Shown here: positions 17,808-26,543 of the stretch, piece by piece | Position numbering within the stretch: position 1 is the first letter of the stretch | Layout: the number at the start of each line of letters is the position of its first letter | Source: Dyadobacter fanqingshengii | GTDB taxonomy: Bacteria; Bacteroidota; Bacteroidia; Cytophagales; Spirosomataceae | NCBI RefSeq assembly: GCF_023822005.2 | Contig: NZ_CP098806.1 | Coordinates: 2,728,001-2,792,000 of the forward strand | Length of the DNA stretch: 64,000 nt | Direction of reading: 5' to 3' | Translations under genes and position numbers: made by a program | Notes under the pieces: model-generated | Told to the model about the DNA's origin: nothing | Seen by the model: only the letters and a program-made list of their open reading frames with translations | Database searches by the model: none

Positions 17808-18773
17808 TCAAATAGAGCCTTTATGAATTTTTTTTCTGATTGCGTTGACGATGGAGCCGGGAATTACACGGCGGGCAAATGAAAATGCCAGACCTTTTAC
17901 AGCTTTGGGAAGAATGTCCTTTTGCAATGAAACGATATCGTGCGGCAGCATGGTAGAAACCGAAGTTTCGGGAAAAGCAGGATAATCGGCTTTGTTTCCA
18001 AACCCAAGATAAGTGAGGATTTCAGGACTGGTTTCGCTTACGAACGCAGGATTAAGCAAGATTTTTTCGCCGTGGCCCTCGTGCTGGGTTGAGATTTCAT
18101 CGATTTGAAAAAGGTAAGTCAGTCGTTTAAAACCTGGCCTGTTGAATGGCTCGGCCCTGTGTATCAGATGCGTGTTGCAGATTATCAATGCTCCTTTTGG
18201 CGCTCTGACAGTCACAATGTCATCTTTATAATTTTGTTCTATGAATTTGTCCGAAAAAAAACGCTCGGTGTTCTGCTCCGACCATTTGTACGAATCGGCG
18301 ATCAGCTGGAATGGATTGGTATCGGAAACATCGGACAGATAAAACAGGAACATGATGCCAGGCAAGTCGTGTTTTCCATTGTAAGCATTTCCGGCTTGCA
18401 GATTATTGTCGGTATGCCAGGGAAGATGGGACCGGGTATGTGTTTCGTAGATTCTTTGATTACTGATTTTGAAAGGATTATCAAAAAAATTACGGCAAAT
18501 CCCCCTGATACGCTCCGATGTAATAATGTCGTAGCATTCTTTTGAAAGAGCCAGGGTGTGCGAAAGATACTTCATCCAGTAAGCCCTTACATATCCGAGG
18601 TTGTTATTATTAACGAGCAGCGCATCGGATGAAACAATGTTGGTAAGTGCTGTGACGGCTTCGGGAGTAAGTGCGTTTTCAAAAACATGGTAACCCGATC
18701 CGGATTTCAGTTCATGCGCAATCGTTTCTGCTTCCAGGCTAGTGAAAGCATCATTAAATAAGAGTGAATCCAT
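17808..18773 (-). CDS. Phytanoyl-CoA dioxygenase (PhyH)-like Fe(II)/2-oxoglutarate oxygenase
   Basis: 321 residues. The iron ligands are visible: His120-x-Asp122 in LPWHTDNN and a distal His205 in THLIHRAEPF, with Arg following for 2-oxoglutarate. The middle (GIMFLFYLSDVSDTNPFQLI) has the PhyH core strand pattern. Its place in an exopolysaccharide cluster, 6 bases upstream of an acyltransferase gene, suggests hydroxylation of a lipid or sugar precursor, but no substrate can be read. The 5' side is an AT-rich non-coding stretch shared with the plus-strand gene at 19276, so both may be controlled there. Confidence 0.82.
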   Translation of the reverse strand: MDSLLFNDAFTSLEAETIAHELKSGSGYHVFENALTPEAVTALTNIVSSDALLVNNNNLGYVRAYWMKYLSHTLALSKECYDIITSERIRGICRNFFDNPFKISNQRIYETHTRSHLPWHTDNNLQAGNAYNGKHDLPGIMFLFYLSDVSDTNPFQLIADSYKWSEQNTERFFSDKFIEQNYKDDIVTVRAPKGALIICNTHLIHRAEPFNRPGFKRLTYLFQIDEISTQHEGHGEKILLNPAFVSETSPEILTYLGFGNKADYPAFPETSVSTMLPHDIVSLQKDILPKAVKGLAFSFARRVIPGSIVNAIRKKIHKGSI

Positions 18774-19275
18774 ACATTAAAGTTTAGGATAAAGCGAATG
18801 CGGCAACTGACAAAAATACAATCATATTGCATTGATATTCAGATAAATATACTAAATTAATTCGGAATTTTTAATAGATAATCCCCTATTATTTATCAAA
18901 AATAGGCCATACAAAAAATGCCCGTGTATTTTTCCTTTTTTCACCCCTAAAATCCCGCGTTTCACCCCATTTTGCATTAAAATTGCCGTATATATCCTTA
19001 AATTAGATACTGAATTCCAGGTCTGATCCCCCTTATTATTTTGCCTGTTTCTAATCCCCGGACAGCGATATAATTTTCTCAGACCAACCAAAAATATTTA
19101 GTCTTTTATCCCATTTACAAAGTCTGATCCCGATTGTCAGTTTCCTGACAGGTCACTAACCTGTTCTGGAAATTCAACTAAAATTTATCCCGGAACTTAA
19201 ACGCTTCCGGATATACGTTTATCATCGTATGCACTGAAATCCCTAATCAGCTGCTATGGAACCGCTTTGTCAAAA
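18774..19275. other. Non-coding AT-rich intergenic region between divergent genes
   Basis: About 500 bases without a supportable gene; a 79-codon minus frame inside it has no recognisable protein features. It separates the minus-strand dioxygenase gene from the plus-strand glycosyltransferase gene at 19276. It holds a repeated decamer GTCTGATCCC (19021-19030 and 19122-19131) and two neighbouring inverted repeats (19136-19164, separate entry). It most likely carries the control region of both transcription units. I could not identify a complete promoter of the TTTG/TAnnTTTG type. Confidence 0.6.
19136..19164. promoter_or_regulatory. Two adjacent inverted repeats, possible operator
   Basis: GTCAG (19136-19140) pairs with CTGAC (19145-19149) across a 4-base spacer, and ACAGGT (19148-19153) pairs with ACCTGT (19159-19164) across a 5-base spacer. 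They lie 112 bases upstream of the glycosyltransferase start at 19276 in otherwise AT-rich DNA. They could bind a dimeric regulator of this part of the exopolysaccharide cluster; short inverted repeats can also occur by chance. Confidence 0.3.
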
Positions 19276-20430
19276 ATGAAAATTATCCATGTTGTATCCG
19301 GGATGGATCCAAAAGCCGGAGGCATAAGCCAGGCCATCAGGACCATGATCGGAGGATTAGCCGACCAGGGTATTTATAGTGAGGTGGTGAGCGTCGGTTC
19401 GGAAATGGGAGACCCTGAAACGGATGATCCGTTCCCAATCCACTTTACAGGCCCTGGAAAAAGTGCTTGGCAGTTTAGCACGGGATTGCAGAGCTGGCTG
19501 AATAAGAATCTCGTGCATTATGATGCGGTTCTTGTTCACGGGCTATGGCAATATCACACCTATGCTGTTTATCAAGCGATTAATGCAATAAATGGCCCGC
19601 GGCCAAAGGTGTATGTGATGCCTCACGGAATGCTGGACCCATGGTTTCAACAGGCCAAAGGCAGAGAAATGAAAAGCCTGAGGAACTGGCTGATCTGGAA
19701 ATTGATAGAACACCGGATCATTCATATAGCGGATGGAATTTTTTTCACCTGCGAAACAGAGAGAAAACTCGCCCGGCAGACATTCAGTCCCTATTTCCCC
19801 AAATCTGAAATGGTTGTCGGACTTGGCGTGCATCGGCCGCCACCATACACCCGGGAAATGCAGGAAGCTTTTAACAAAGCCTGCAACATGAACAATCGGG
19901 GATATCTGCTCTTTTTGGGCAGGATCGACGAAAAAAAAGGAGTCAATTTACTCGTTGACGCCTATTTATCACTAAAATCCGAAGGTTATGACCTCCCCCC
20001 ACTGGTCATCGCCGGCCCCGGAATGGACACTCCTTTCGGCATAAGTATAAAAAAACAAGCGCTGTATGATCAGGAAATCTACTTCCCCGGTATGCTTTCC
20101 GGCCCCGCGAAATGGGGCGCATTCTATGGTTGCGAAGCATTTTTATTACCCAGCCATCAGGAAAATTTCGGTATTGCCGTTGTGGAAGCCATGGCATGCG
20201 GCCGGCCGGTCCTGATTTCTGATCAGGTTAATATTTGGCGTGAAATAGAGAATAACGGCGGAGGTCTGGTAGAAAAGGATACCTCCGACGGTGTCAGGAA
20301 CTTACTTGTCAATTGGTTGTCACTTTCGCAAACAGAGAGAGCCCAAATGTCGTCCAAAGCCCGGAAGGCGTTTCTAGGGGATTTTTCGGTGGAAAAAGCG
20401 GCAGGCAAACTGGGCAAAGTACTAGTCTGA
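19276..20430 (+). CDS. GT4 family glycosyltransferase
   Basis: 384 residues from the ATG at 19276 (MKIIHVVSGMDPKAGGISQAI); a TTG at 19267 is in frame but was rejected. The N-domain glycine loop, YLLFLGRIDEKKGVNLLVDAY at the start of the C-domain, and the E-x7-E motif SHQENFGIAVVEAMACGRPV make a clear family 4 retaining transferase. It is the first gene of a second plus-strand set that continues with a WcaI-like enzyme and the initiating sugar transferase. Confidence 0.9.
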   Translation: MKIIHVVSGMDPKAGGISQAIRTMIGGLADQGIYSEVVSVGSEMGDPETDDPFPIHFTGPGKSAWQFSTGLQSWLNKNLVHYDAVLVHGLWQYHTYAVYQAINAINGPRPKVYVMPHGMLDPWFQQAKGREMKSLRNWLIWKLIEHRIIHIADGIFFTCETERKLARQTFSPYFPKSEMVVGLGVHRPPPYTREMQEAFNKACNMNNRGYLLFLGRIDEKKGVNLLVDAYLSLKSEGYDLPPLVIAGPGMDTPFGISIKKQALYDQEIYFPGMLSGPAKWGAFYGCEAFLLPSHQENFGIAVVEAMACGRPVLISDQVNIWREIENNGGGLVEKDTSDGVRNLLVNWLSLSQTERAQMSSKARKAFLGDFSVEKAAGKLGKVLV

Positions 20431-20498
20431 AAATCCCCCCAAAAGAATGCTATTGCCTTAAGCAAACTCTTCTAACTATCCAGACATTGAAAAAGCCA

Positions 20499-21743
20499 AT
20501 GAACGCTAATGAGAAAAAGCGTATTTTGATCTATGGCATCAACTACGCGCCTGAATTGACAGGCATTGGAAAATATACCGGGGAGCTCGCAGCATGGCTC
20601 GCCTCACACGAACATGATGTGAATGTAATAACCGCCCACCCCTATTATCCGGATTGGGAAGTGCATGCGTCGCACAAAGGGAAATGGTGGACGAAAGAGG
20701 TGCTGGATGGTGTAAAAGTTTTCCGCTGTCCGTTGTACGTTCCTAAAAACGTGACATCCATCAACAGGATACTGCACGAATTTTCATTTCTGCTGGGAAT
20801 TTTGCCCTGGTGGTTTATGACCCTTTTTCAAAAGAAATTCGATGTTGTGCTTTGCATCAGCCCACCGTTCCACATTGGTATCCTTCCCCTTTTATATGCC
20901 AAAATACGGGGTGTCAGGTTCATTAACCACATTCAGGACTTGCAGGTGGATGTGGCAAAAGACCTGGGTATGATCAAAAACAGACATTTCCTTAAACTCA
21001 TGTTTGCCCTCGAAAAGGCCATTTTTGACTGGGGAGGGCAGGTTTCGACGATCAGCGAGGGGATGCAGCGCAAAATTCAGGCCAAAGGCATTGCCGTTTC
21101 GAAAGTGATCCTGTTTCCCAACTGGGTCGACTCGGGACTTATTTGTCCACTAAGCCGCGAACTGTCTTTGCGGAAAGAATTCGGGATCAATAACGATGAT
21201 AAGGTGGTTTTGTACTCGGGTAACCTGGGTGAAAAACAGGGGCTGGAAATCATTATTGAAGTTGCGAAATTGTATAAAGAACAGTCCAATATGCATTTTG
21301 TGATTTGCGGTTCTGGCGGCGGAAGGGACAAATTAATTAAGAGCGCGAAAGAACTGGGACTGAGCAATGTCAAATTTTATCCGCTGCAACCGTACGAAAA
21401 CCTTTCGGCGCTGCTCGCAGTGGCTGATATTCACCTGGTTCTGCAAAAGAAATCCGCCTCAGACCTGGTTATGCCGTCCAAACTTACGGGCATTCTCGCG
21501 GCAGCCGGCTGTGTGATCGTCTCGGCCGTGCCGGGCACCACATTACACGACGTGATCACGAACCACAGAATGGGTATTTTAATCGAGCCTGAAAATGTGG
21601 CGGCACTGGCACAAGGAATAGAAACCGCATTGCACGAGGATTTAAATATTCTAAGAAACAATGCTCGGGAATATGCTCAGAAATACCTGACCAAAAATAC
21701 AATTATCGGGAATTTTGAGTCAAACTTGCTGGCGACCGCCTGA
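20499..21743 (+). CDS. WcaI-like glycosyltransferase
   Basis: 414 residues from the ATG at 20499; a longer frame from 20313 overlaps the upstream gene and lacks similarity. RILIYGINYAPELTGIGKYT and ITAHPYYPDW are characteristic of the WcaI subgroup (colanic acid fucosyltransferase-like). VVLYSGNLGEKQGLEIII starts the C-domain, and DLVMPSKLTGILAAAGCVI is the donor-binding loop of this subgroup in place of a classical E-x7-E. It should add a sugar to the lipid-linked repeat unit in the cytoplasm. It lies 68 bases after the previous transferase gene. Confidence 0.88.
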   Translation: MNANEKKRILIYGINYAPELTGIGKYTGELAAWLASHEHDVNVITAHPYYPDWEVHASHKGKWWTKEVLDGVKVFRCPLYVPKNVTSINRILHEFSFLLGILPWWFMTLFQKKFDVVLCISPPFHIGILPLLYAKIRGVRFINHIQDLQVDVAKDLGMIKNRHFLKLMFALEKAIFDWGGQVSTISEGMQRKIQAKGIAVSKVILFPNWVDSGLICPLSRELSLRKEFGINNDDKVVLYSGNLGEKQGLEIIIEVAKLYKEQSNMHFVICGSGGGRDKLIKSAKELGLSNVKFYPLQPYENLSALLAVADIHLVLQKKSASDLVMPSKLTGILAAAGCVIVSAVPGTTLHDVITNHRMGILIEPENVAALAQGIETALHEDLNILRNNAREYAQKYLTKNTIIGNFESNLLATA

Positions 21744-22051
21744 AAACGATATGTACCTTGTCAGGAATTTACCACTAACTCTAAAATAATGGAAAATTAG
21801 TTTTATATTCTTGATAGTTAATTATTTAAAAAGTATATTTGGTGTAACAGTTGATTCCAGGGCTCCCCCACCCAATCAATTTTTGTCATTTAAGAAACCT
21901 TCCAAAACTCTTGACCTATGATATTTTCTACATATATCCTTGTCCCGGCATGCCATTCCGACTTTGCGGGAACCGATCTCCAATTTTGTACTAAACCAAG
22001 TTAATTCTATAAAAGCTACGTCAGTTTAATAACTATTTTGACAACGATTTT
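21744..22051. other. Non-coding leader region of the initiating sugar transferase gene
   Basis: 308 bases with no gene. The one notable element is a promoter-like pair near 21811-21841 (separate entry), which would give a leader of about 200 bases in front of the sugar transferase gene. The remainder is AT-rich and I see no strong hairpin or repeat in it. Confidence 0.5.
21811..21841 (+). promoter_or_regulatory. Candidate Bacteroidota sigma-ABfr type promoter
   Basis: TATATTTG (21834-21841) is a full match to the -7 element TAnnTTTG; TTG at 21811-21813, 20 bases upstream, fits the -33 element. A transcript would start near 21848 and serve the sugar transferase gene at 22052. No experimental support. 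Confidence 0.42.
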
Positions 22052-23413
22052 ATGAAAAATCGCTACACAGGACTTTTGCCAAAAGTGCATTTATGGACGG
22101 ACCTGCTGATGTTCAACGTATCTTTTGCAGTCGCTTATTACATTCGATTTGAGATCCGGGTTCCCGACCATTTGTATACCAATTTACTGCTGATCGGGAA
22201 TTTATTATGGATTCTTACGACCTACGTATTCAGAACGTATCAGTTTAACCGGATATCGTATATACCATACCGTCAGGCAATAATTCTGCTTAAAGCCTGC
22301 GTTATCCACGTCTCTGTAATCCTGGGTTTTCTATATTTCAGCCAGCAGGGAGGTGCGGTTTCCAGGACACAGTTTTTATTGACTTATGCCATATTTGTTT
22401 CCTGTGCGCTGGTCGCCAGGGCACTGATCTGGTCGTTTATCCTATTTTGCCGCCAGGCGGGTTACAACATGAGAACCTATGCCGTAATCGGCAAAGGAGA
22501 AGTGGCCGGTCTGATCGAAGGATTTTACAATGACAGAAAGGAACTGGGCTATAAAAAATGCGGCAATTATGAAGTGGGAGAAGACAAAGATGAAGTTGTC
22601 GTTTTGGAACGTTTTCTTCAAAAAACCCAGCCTGATTTCATTTATTGCTGCCTTTCGGATATGAACGAGCTGCTGGTAAAAGGCGTGATCCGTTTTGCAC
22701 AGCATCAGAAAGCACAGGTGCGTCTTGTTCCGGATTTTGGTGGTTTCATCAATAACCTGGCTACCATTGAATACCACGATCAATACCCTATTATTCAGCT
22801 CAATACAAAGCCATTCTCGGGCCTGCAGGATGAAACGATCAAGCGCGCATTTGATCTGATATTTTCAACGCTGGTCATGATCTTCGGCGCACCGATCTTC
22901 GTGTTGCTGATGGGGCTGGTGGCCATGTCCTCACCCGGGCCTGTGTTTTTCCTGCAGGAACGCTCAGGGCGCTGGGGAAAGATTTTTAAGGTGATCAAAT
23001 TCAGGACAATGTATCAGGATGCTGATAAATTCGGCCTGAAACATTCCCAGGGCGATCGCGACCCGCGCATTACCCCGCTTGGCAGACTTTTGCGCCGCAG
23101 TCGCCTCGACGAGCTTCCTCAATTCCTGAACGTGTTCAAGGGCGATATGTCCATTGTTGGCCCCAGACCTCTTTTCAGGTATGATGTGGATATGCTCATG
23201 CAGGAAGTGCCGCAGGAATTTATGACTTTGCTAACCGTAAAACCAGGTATCACCTCGATCGGACAAATTAAGGTTGGTTATGCTTCCAACATTGACGAAA
23301 ATCTGGAAAGGCTCCGCTACGATCTGAATTACCTGACCAAATACAGCATGGTTACCGATGTGATGCTGATTGTGCAAACGATCCAGGTCATGCTGATGGG
23401 ACGGGGCAGATAG
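22052..23413 (+). CDS. Undecaprenyl-phosphate glucose phosphotransferase (WcaJ/WbaP-type)
   Basis: 453 residues. About four to five membrane helices (residues 15-130), a Rossmann-like domain (TYAVIGKGEVAGLIEGFYND), one more helix near 275-300, and the catalytic bacterial sugar transferase domain: VIKFRTMYQDAD, DPRITPLGRLLRRSRLDELP and FLNVFKGDMSIVGPRP. The Asp-Glu of RLDELPQ is the catalytic pair. It transfers a sugar-1-phosphate (usually glucose) from UDP-sugar to undecaprenyl phosphate and so starts repeat-unit assembly for the enzymes encoded around it. Length and all motifs are normal. Confidence 0.93.
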   Translation: MKNRYTGLLPKVHLWTDLLMFNVSFAVAYYIRFEIRVPDHLYTNLLLIGNLLWILTTYVFRTYQFNRISYIPYRQAIILLKACVIHVSVILGFLYFSQQGGAVSRTQFLLTYAIFVSCALVARALIWSFILFCRQAGYNMRTYAVIGKGEVAGLIEGFYNDRKELGYKKCGNYEVGEDKDEVVVLERFLQKTQPDFIYCCLSDMNELLVKGVIRFAQHQKAQVRLVPDFGGFINNLATIEYHDQYPIIQLNTKPFSGLQDETIKRAFDLIFSTLVMIFGAPIFVLLMGLVAMSSPGPVFFLQERSGRWGKIFKVIKFRTMYQDADKFGLKHSQGDRDPRITPLGRLLRRSRLDELPQFLNVFKGDMSIVGPRPLFRYDVDMLMQEVPQEFMTLLTVKPGITSIGQIKVGYASNIDENLERLRYDLNYLTKYSMVTDVMLIVQTIQVMLMGRGR

Positions 23414-23456
23414 TAATCAAACTTGTAAACACATTTCAACTATTTAAATAAAAACG

Positions 23457-24494
23457 ATGATCAAAAGAACTTTTACCCTGATGGTATGTATACTGGTGCT
23501 GACGCTGGTAATGTACAGATGCAAGAACAAAGATGCTGAACCGCTCACGCCGGATCAGGGACTGGTTGACGAACTTGCTAAAATCGACGTAGAACCGGTA
23601 AAACTGACCGATCCTGCTCCCGTCGCCACAACGGCAGCCGCCATTACGCTCTCACCTGCTGTTACCACGCTTGGAACCGAGATCGCCGGAATGGGTGCCG
23701 CTGGTGCTGAACCTGCCAATGTAAAGGCATCTGCAAATAAGTTCTCTTCGTTTTTTACCAAAGCAGAAATCGCCGCGCTGGTATCCATGAAAAAGGAAGT
23801 CCTTGATGCTGCCGGAACAACCGGAAAGTTGCCGGCAGACCTCACCGCTATCCTTAAACGCGCGAGCACCAGTCCCGAAATGGCTGCGTATTTCCCTAAG
23901 GTAACATTGCCAACCGTTAATGGAAAGGAAATCAAGGGCCTTCGCACAGGAGCGGTTGAAGGTGGGCCGGCGGGCAAATTTGAAGGCACCCTCGCAAACG
24001 ACGCGTGCCTGATCGCAGCAGAAGCTGAATTTGAAAAATCCAAAGCCAAGCTGGATGCTTCCCGTTTGAAATTGCTGGCATCGGCCAAAGAAAAATATGA
24101 CACCGAAGTGAAGCTGATCAGTGACGCGCAAGCTGCATGTACAGCTGGCGAACCGGCAAAATACGCGGCGATCATCAAAACAGCAGAAACACTTGCTGAT
24201 CAACTGAATGCGGCGCTGGATGCAAATAAAGACTTGCTGGGAGACGATTATCTGCCACTTAAAGGTATCGTTGGGTTACAGCTCATTGCTTACCTAACCT
24301 CGCTGAACGACCTTGCCAAAGCCGATCTTCAAGCATGCGTTGCGAAAGGAACTGCGGGCGCCCTGAGTGCTTCCAATGCGCATGATGCAAACAAACTGCT
24401 CATTGAAAATGCGTACGGAGCTGCGCTTGAGGCAGCAGAAAAATCAAAAGCTAAACTTGTTGAAAGCTGTCACAATCAAGGTGGAGGAAATTAA
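23457..24494 (+). CDS. Alanine-rich secreted protein, possible lipoprotein, linked to YjbH-like gene
   Basis: 345 residues, family not recognised. The N-terminus has Lys-Arg, a hydrophobic core and then Cys22 (LVMYRCKNKDAEP), a poor but possible lipobox, so it is probably a lipoprotein. The mature part is Ala- and Lys-rich, predicted largely helical, with four further cysteines (near DACLIA, AACTAG, QACVAK, ESCHNQ) that could form disulfides outside the cytoplasm. It follows the sugar transferase gene by 43 bases and overlaps the start of the YjbH-like gene, suggesting a joint role in polysaccharide export or attachment. Function is not assigned. Confidence 0.7.
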   Translation: MIKRTFTLMVCILVLTLVMYRCKNKDAEPLTPDQGLVDELAKIDVEPVKLTDPAPVATTAAAITLSPAVTTLGTEIAGMGAAGAEPANVKASANKFSSFFTKAEIAALVSMKKEVLDAAGTTGKLPADLTAILKRASTSPEMAAYFPKVTLPTVNGKEIKGLRTGAVEGGPAGKFEGTLANDACLIAAEAEFEKSKAKLDASRLKLLASAKEKYDTEVKLISDAQAACTAGEPAKYAAIIKTAETLADQLNAALDANKDLLGDDYLPLKGIVGLQLIAYLTSLNDLAKADLQACVAKGTAGALSASNAHDANKLLIENAYGAALEAAEKSKAKLVESCHNQGGGN

Positions 24495-26430
24495 GCATCG
24501 CTTTTTCGGTTTATTGATTAGGGTTGGTATTTTATCAACCCTAATCCTTGTTACTTGCAGCAAGGTTATTGCGCAATCAAACATTTCTGGCAAACCAGGA
24601 CTCATCTATATTCCTACGGCCCGCTATGTCCCAGACGGCAACATGGAAATCGGGTTGCATTTTTTTCCCGGTAACTACGGTTTCAATTCAGATAACCAAA
24701 ATCCCGGCAGAGTTTTATCCCTGAACCTGACAGTGTTGCCCAGGTTCGACATTAATATCAATGTTTTACAGTTATTTTCCACCGCTGCCAACCCGGTAAA
24801 ACTCGGCCTCGGAGACCGGCAGCTCGACTTTCGATATTTAATAATGAAAGAAAGCAAGAGCCGACCTTCCCTCGCTTTCATTACATCCACTCCTACCAGC
24901 ATCAGCCCCACCCTTTTGACCCATGCCCTGGTTGCAACCAAGCATTTCAATGTGGCCAAACAATGGGAGGCAGAGGTAACGGCCGGATATGGGAGTCCTT
25001 ACCATGTGTACAGAAAAGGCAGCACGCTCGACAATTACGGCCTTTTTGCCAATATGGCTCTCGAAAAAAAAGAAGATTACGCCTATCACAAGCGTTATCT
25101 GGAAGGACCGTTCGGAGGAGTTTCGTTTACATTCAGATCCAAAGTGGGTTTAATGCTCGAGTATGATTCGCAAAACATCAACGCGGGTGTTTATGTAAGG
25201 GCGTTGAAAAACTGGGTTATACAGGCTGCTGTCTTAAACGGCGAACAAATCACTTTTGGGAGCGCCTACAACTTCTCACTTTTGAAGCAATCCAGGCGAA
25301 TGCTTTCTCTGGGTAAAAAACAAAGTCAGGATAATGTGCAAACACCGGGCAAATCCGAAACAGATATCATTAACCCTGGCTATCGTAAGCTGCGCGGAAA
25401 TTTTGAAAATGTTGGAACGGACAGCGCGGGGATCATTACTTATGAACAAAGGCTGAACCGAAACCCTTTCCCGGCCCTTTATCAGCTTAAAAAACTATTT
25501 GCGGATTCAGCTAATACGAATTTTGTGCCCCTGTTTCAGGGAATACCGATAGGACAATACAAGCTGGGAGACAAACTGGAATTCAGCCAGGTTAGCGACA
25601 AAATGAGGGAAAGGCTGAAACAAAAAAACAGATTCCCCCTTCATCGCAACGGTTATAGCCTGGACTTCTGGATCCAGCCTTATTTCAATGCTAATTTCGG
25701 GAATTATGATAAGCCTATCCAGAGCAATACGAGCGTTGCGCTTCAAAGCCAGATATTTTTGTTGCCGGGAATGTCGCTGGATTTTGGAATACTTTTCCCG
25801 ATTGTAAATGACCTCGATAACCGTCCAAAAAAAATCCGCCCTGCACCTGTTTTTTTGAACCAGTTTTATTCAATAAACCACAATCATATCAGCGCATCTG
25901 CCGGTTTTTTCCAGAATGATCAATATGGCGTCAACATTCAATATCGCCGCGCCAATTTGAAACGTCCCTGGTCGTTCGGTGTGGAAGCAGGCCTGACCGG
26001 CGATTATTATTACCCCAATAAAGGAATTTACTACGGGAATATGGAAAAGTTGCTGCTCGTGCTAGATGCCGCCTACCTGCTTTCCAATCCCGATATCACA
26101 TTTAAAGTGTCTGGCGGTCGCTATCTGGCGGGTGACACGGGTGTGCGGCTGGATATGCTCCGGCAGTTCTCCAACATTGAAATCGGGTTTTACGCCATGA
26201 CCACCAGCAACGGTTCTACCATTGGATTTAATTTTGCAATCCCCTTATTCCCAGGCAAGCTGCTGAATGGCAAGCACGTCAGGCTCAGAACTGCAAGCGA
26301 ATTTCCCTGGGAATACAACTACACAAGAGGATACCGCATCGGAGAACGCTACCGGACCGGCTACCAACTCGACCAAAAGCTAAGGCAATATCACAGCCAA
26401 TATCTCAACCGCCAGTATCAGGCGAAGTGA
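24481..26430 (+). CDS. YjbH-like exopolysaccharide outer-membrane protein
   Basis: 649 residues if started at the GTG 24481; a TTG at 24460 is an alternative, and no ATG is suitably placed. A signal peptide (residues 7-32, ending CSKVIAQS) is followed by GLIYIPTARYVPDGNMEIG, the start typical of YjbH (DUF940) proteins, and then by alternating amphipathic beta strands to the end. YjbH-type proteins are outer-membrane barrels linked to exopolysaccharide secretion in other phyla. The gene overlaps the lipoprotein gene by 14 bases. Membership in the family is well supported by the N-terminal motif; the exact role here is inferred. Confidence 0.78.
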   Translation: MEEIKHRFFGLLIRVGILSTLILVTCSKVIAQSNISGKPGLIYIPTARYVPDGNMEIGLHFFPGNYGFNSDNQNPGRVLSLNLTVLPRFDININVLQLFSTAANPVKLGLGDRQLDFRYLIMKESKSRPSLAFITSTPTSISPTLLTHALVATKHFNVAKQWEAEVTAGYGSPYHVYRKGSTLDNYGLFANMALEKKEDYAYHKRYLEGPFGGVSFTFRSKVGLMLEYDSQNINAGVYVRALKNWVIQAAVLNGEQITFGSAYNFSLLKQSRRMLSLGKKQSQDNVQTPGKSETDIINPGYRKLRGNFENVGTDSAGIITYEQRLNRNPFPALYQLKKLFADSANTNFVPLFQGIPIGQYKLGDKLEFSQVSDKMRERLKQKNRFPLHRNGYSLDFWIQPYFNANFGNYDKPIQSNTSVALQSQIFLLPGMSLDFGILFPIVNDLDNRPKKIRPAPVFLNQFYSINHNHISASAGFFQNDQYGVNIQYRRANLKRPWSFGVEAGLTGDYYYPNKGIYYGNMEKLLLVLDAAYLLSNPDITFKVSGGRYLAGDTGVRLDMLRQFSNIEIGFYAMTTSNGSTIGFNFAIPLFPGKLLNGKHVRLRTASEFPWEYNYTRGYRIGERYRTGYQLDQKLRQYHSQYLNRQYQAK

Positions 26431-26543
26431 GGAAATTATCAGGCAGAAAACGAAATCTTCACGCAAAATTTTCGACATTAGACCATCAAATGTCTTTGAC
26501 AAAAAAACTGTGACCAGCGCTTATCATAAAATCTGCTTTTGAT

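Noticed and set aside
18852..19091. 79-codon minus-strand frame in the large intergenic region
   Set aside because: The translation is irregular with no hydrophobic pattern or motif, and the DNA has AT-rich control-region character.
23555..24178. Two long minus-strand frames inside the Ala-rich lipoprotein gene
   Set aside because: GC-rich Ala codons on the plus strand give stop-free shadows; the plus-strand frame has a signal sequence and proper spacing to its neighbours.
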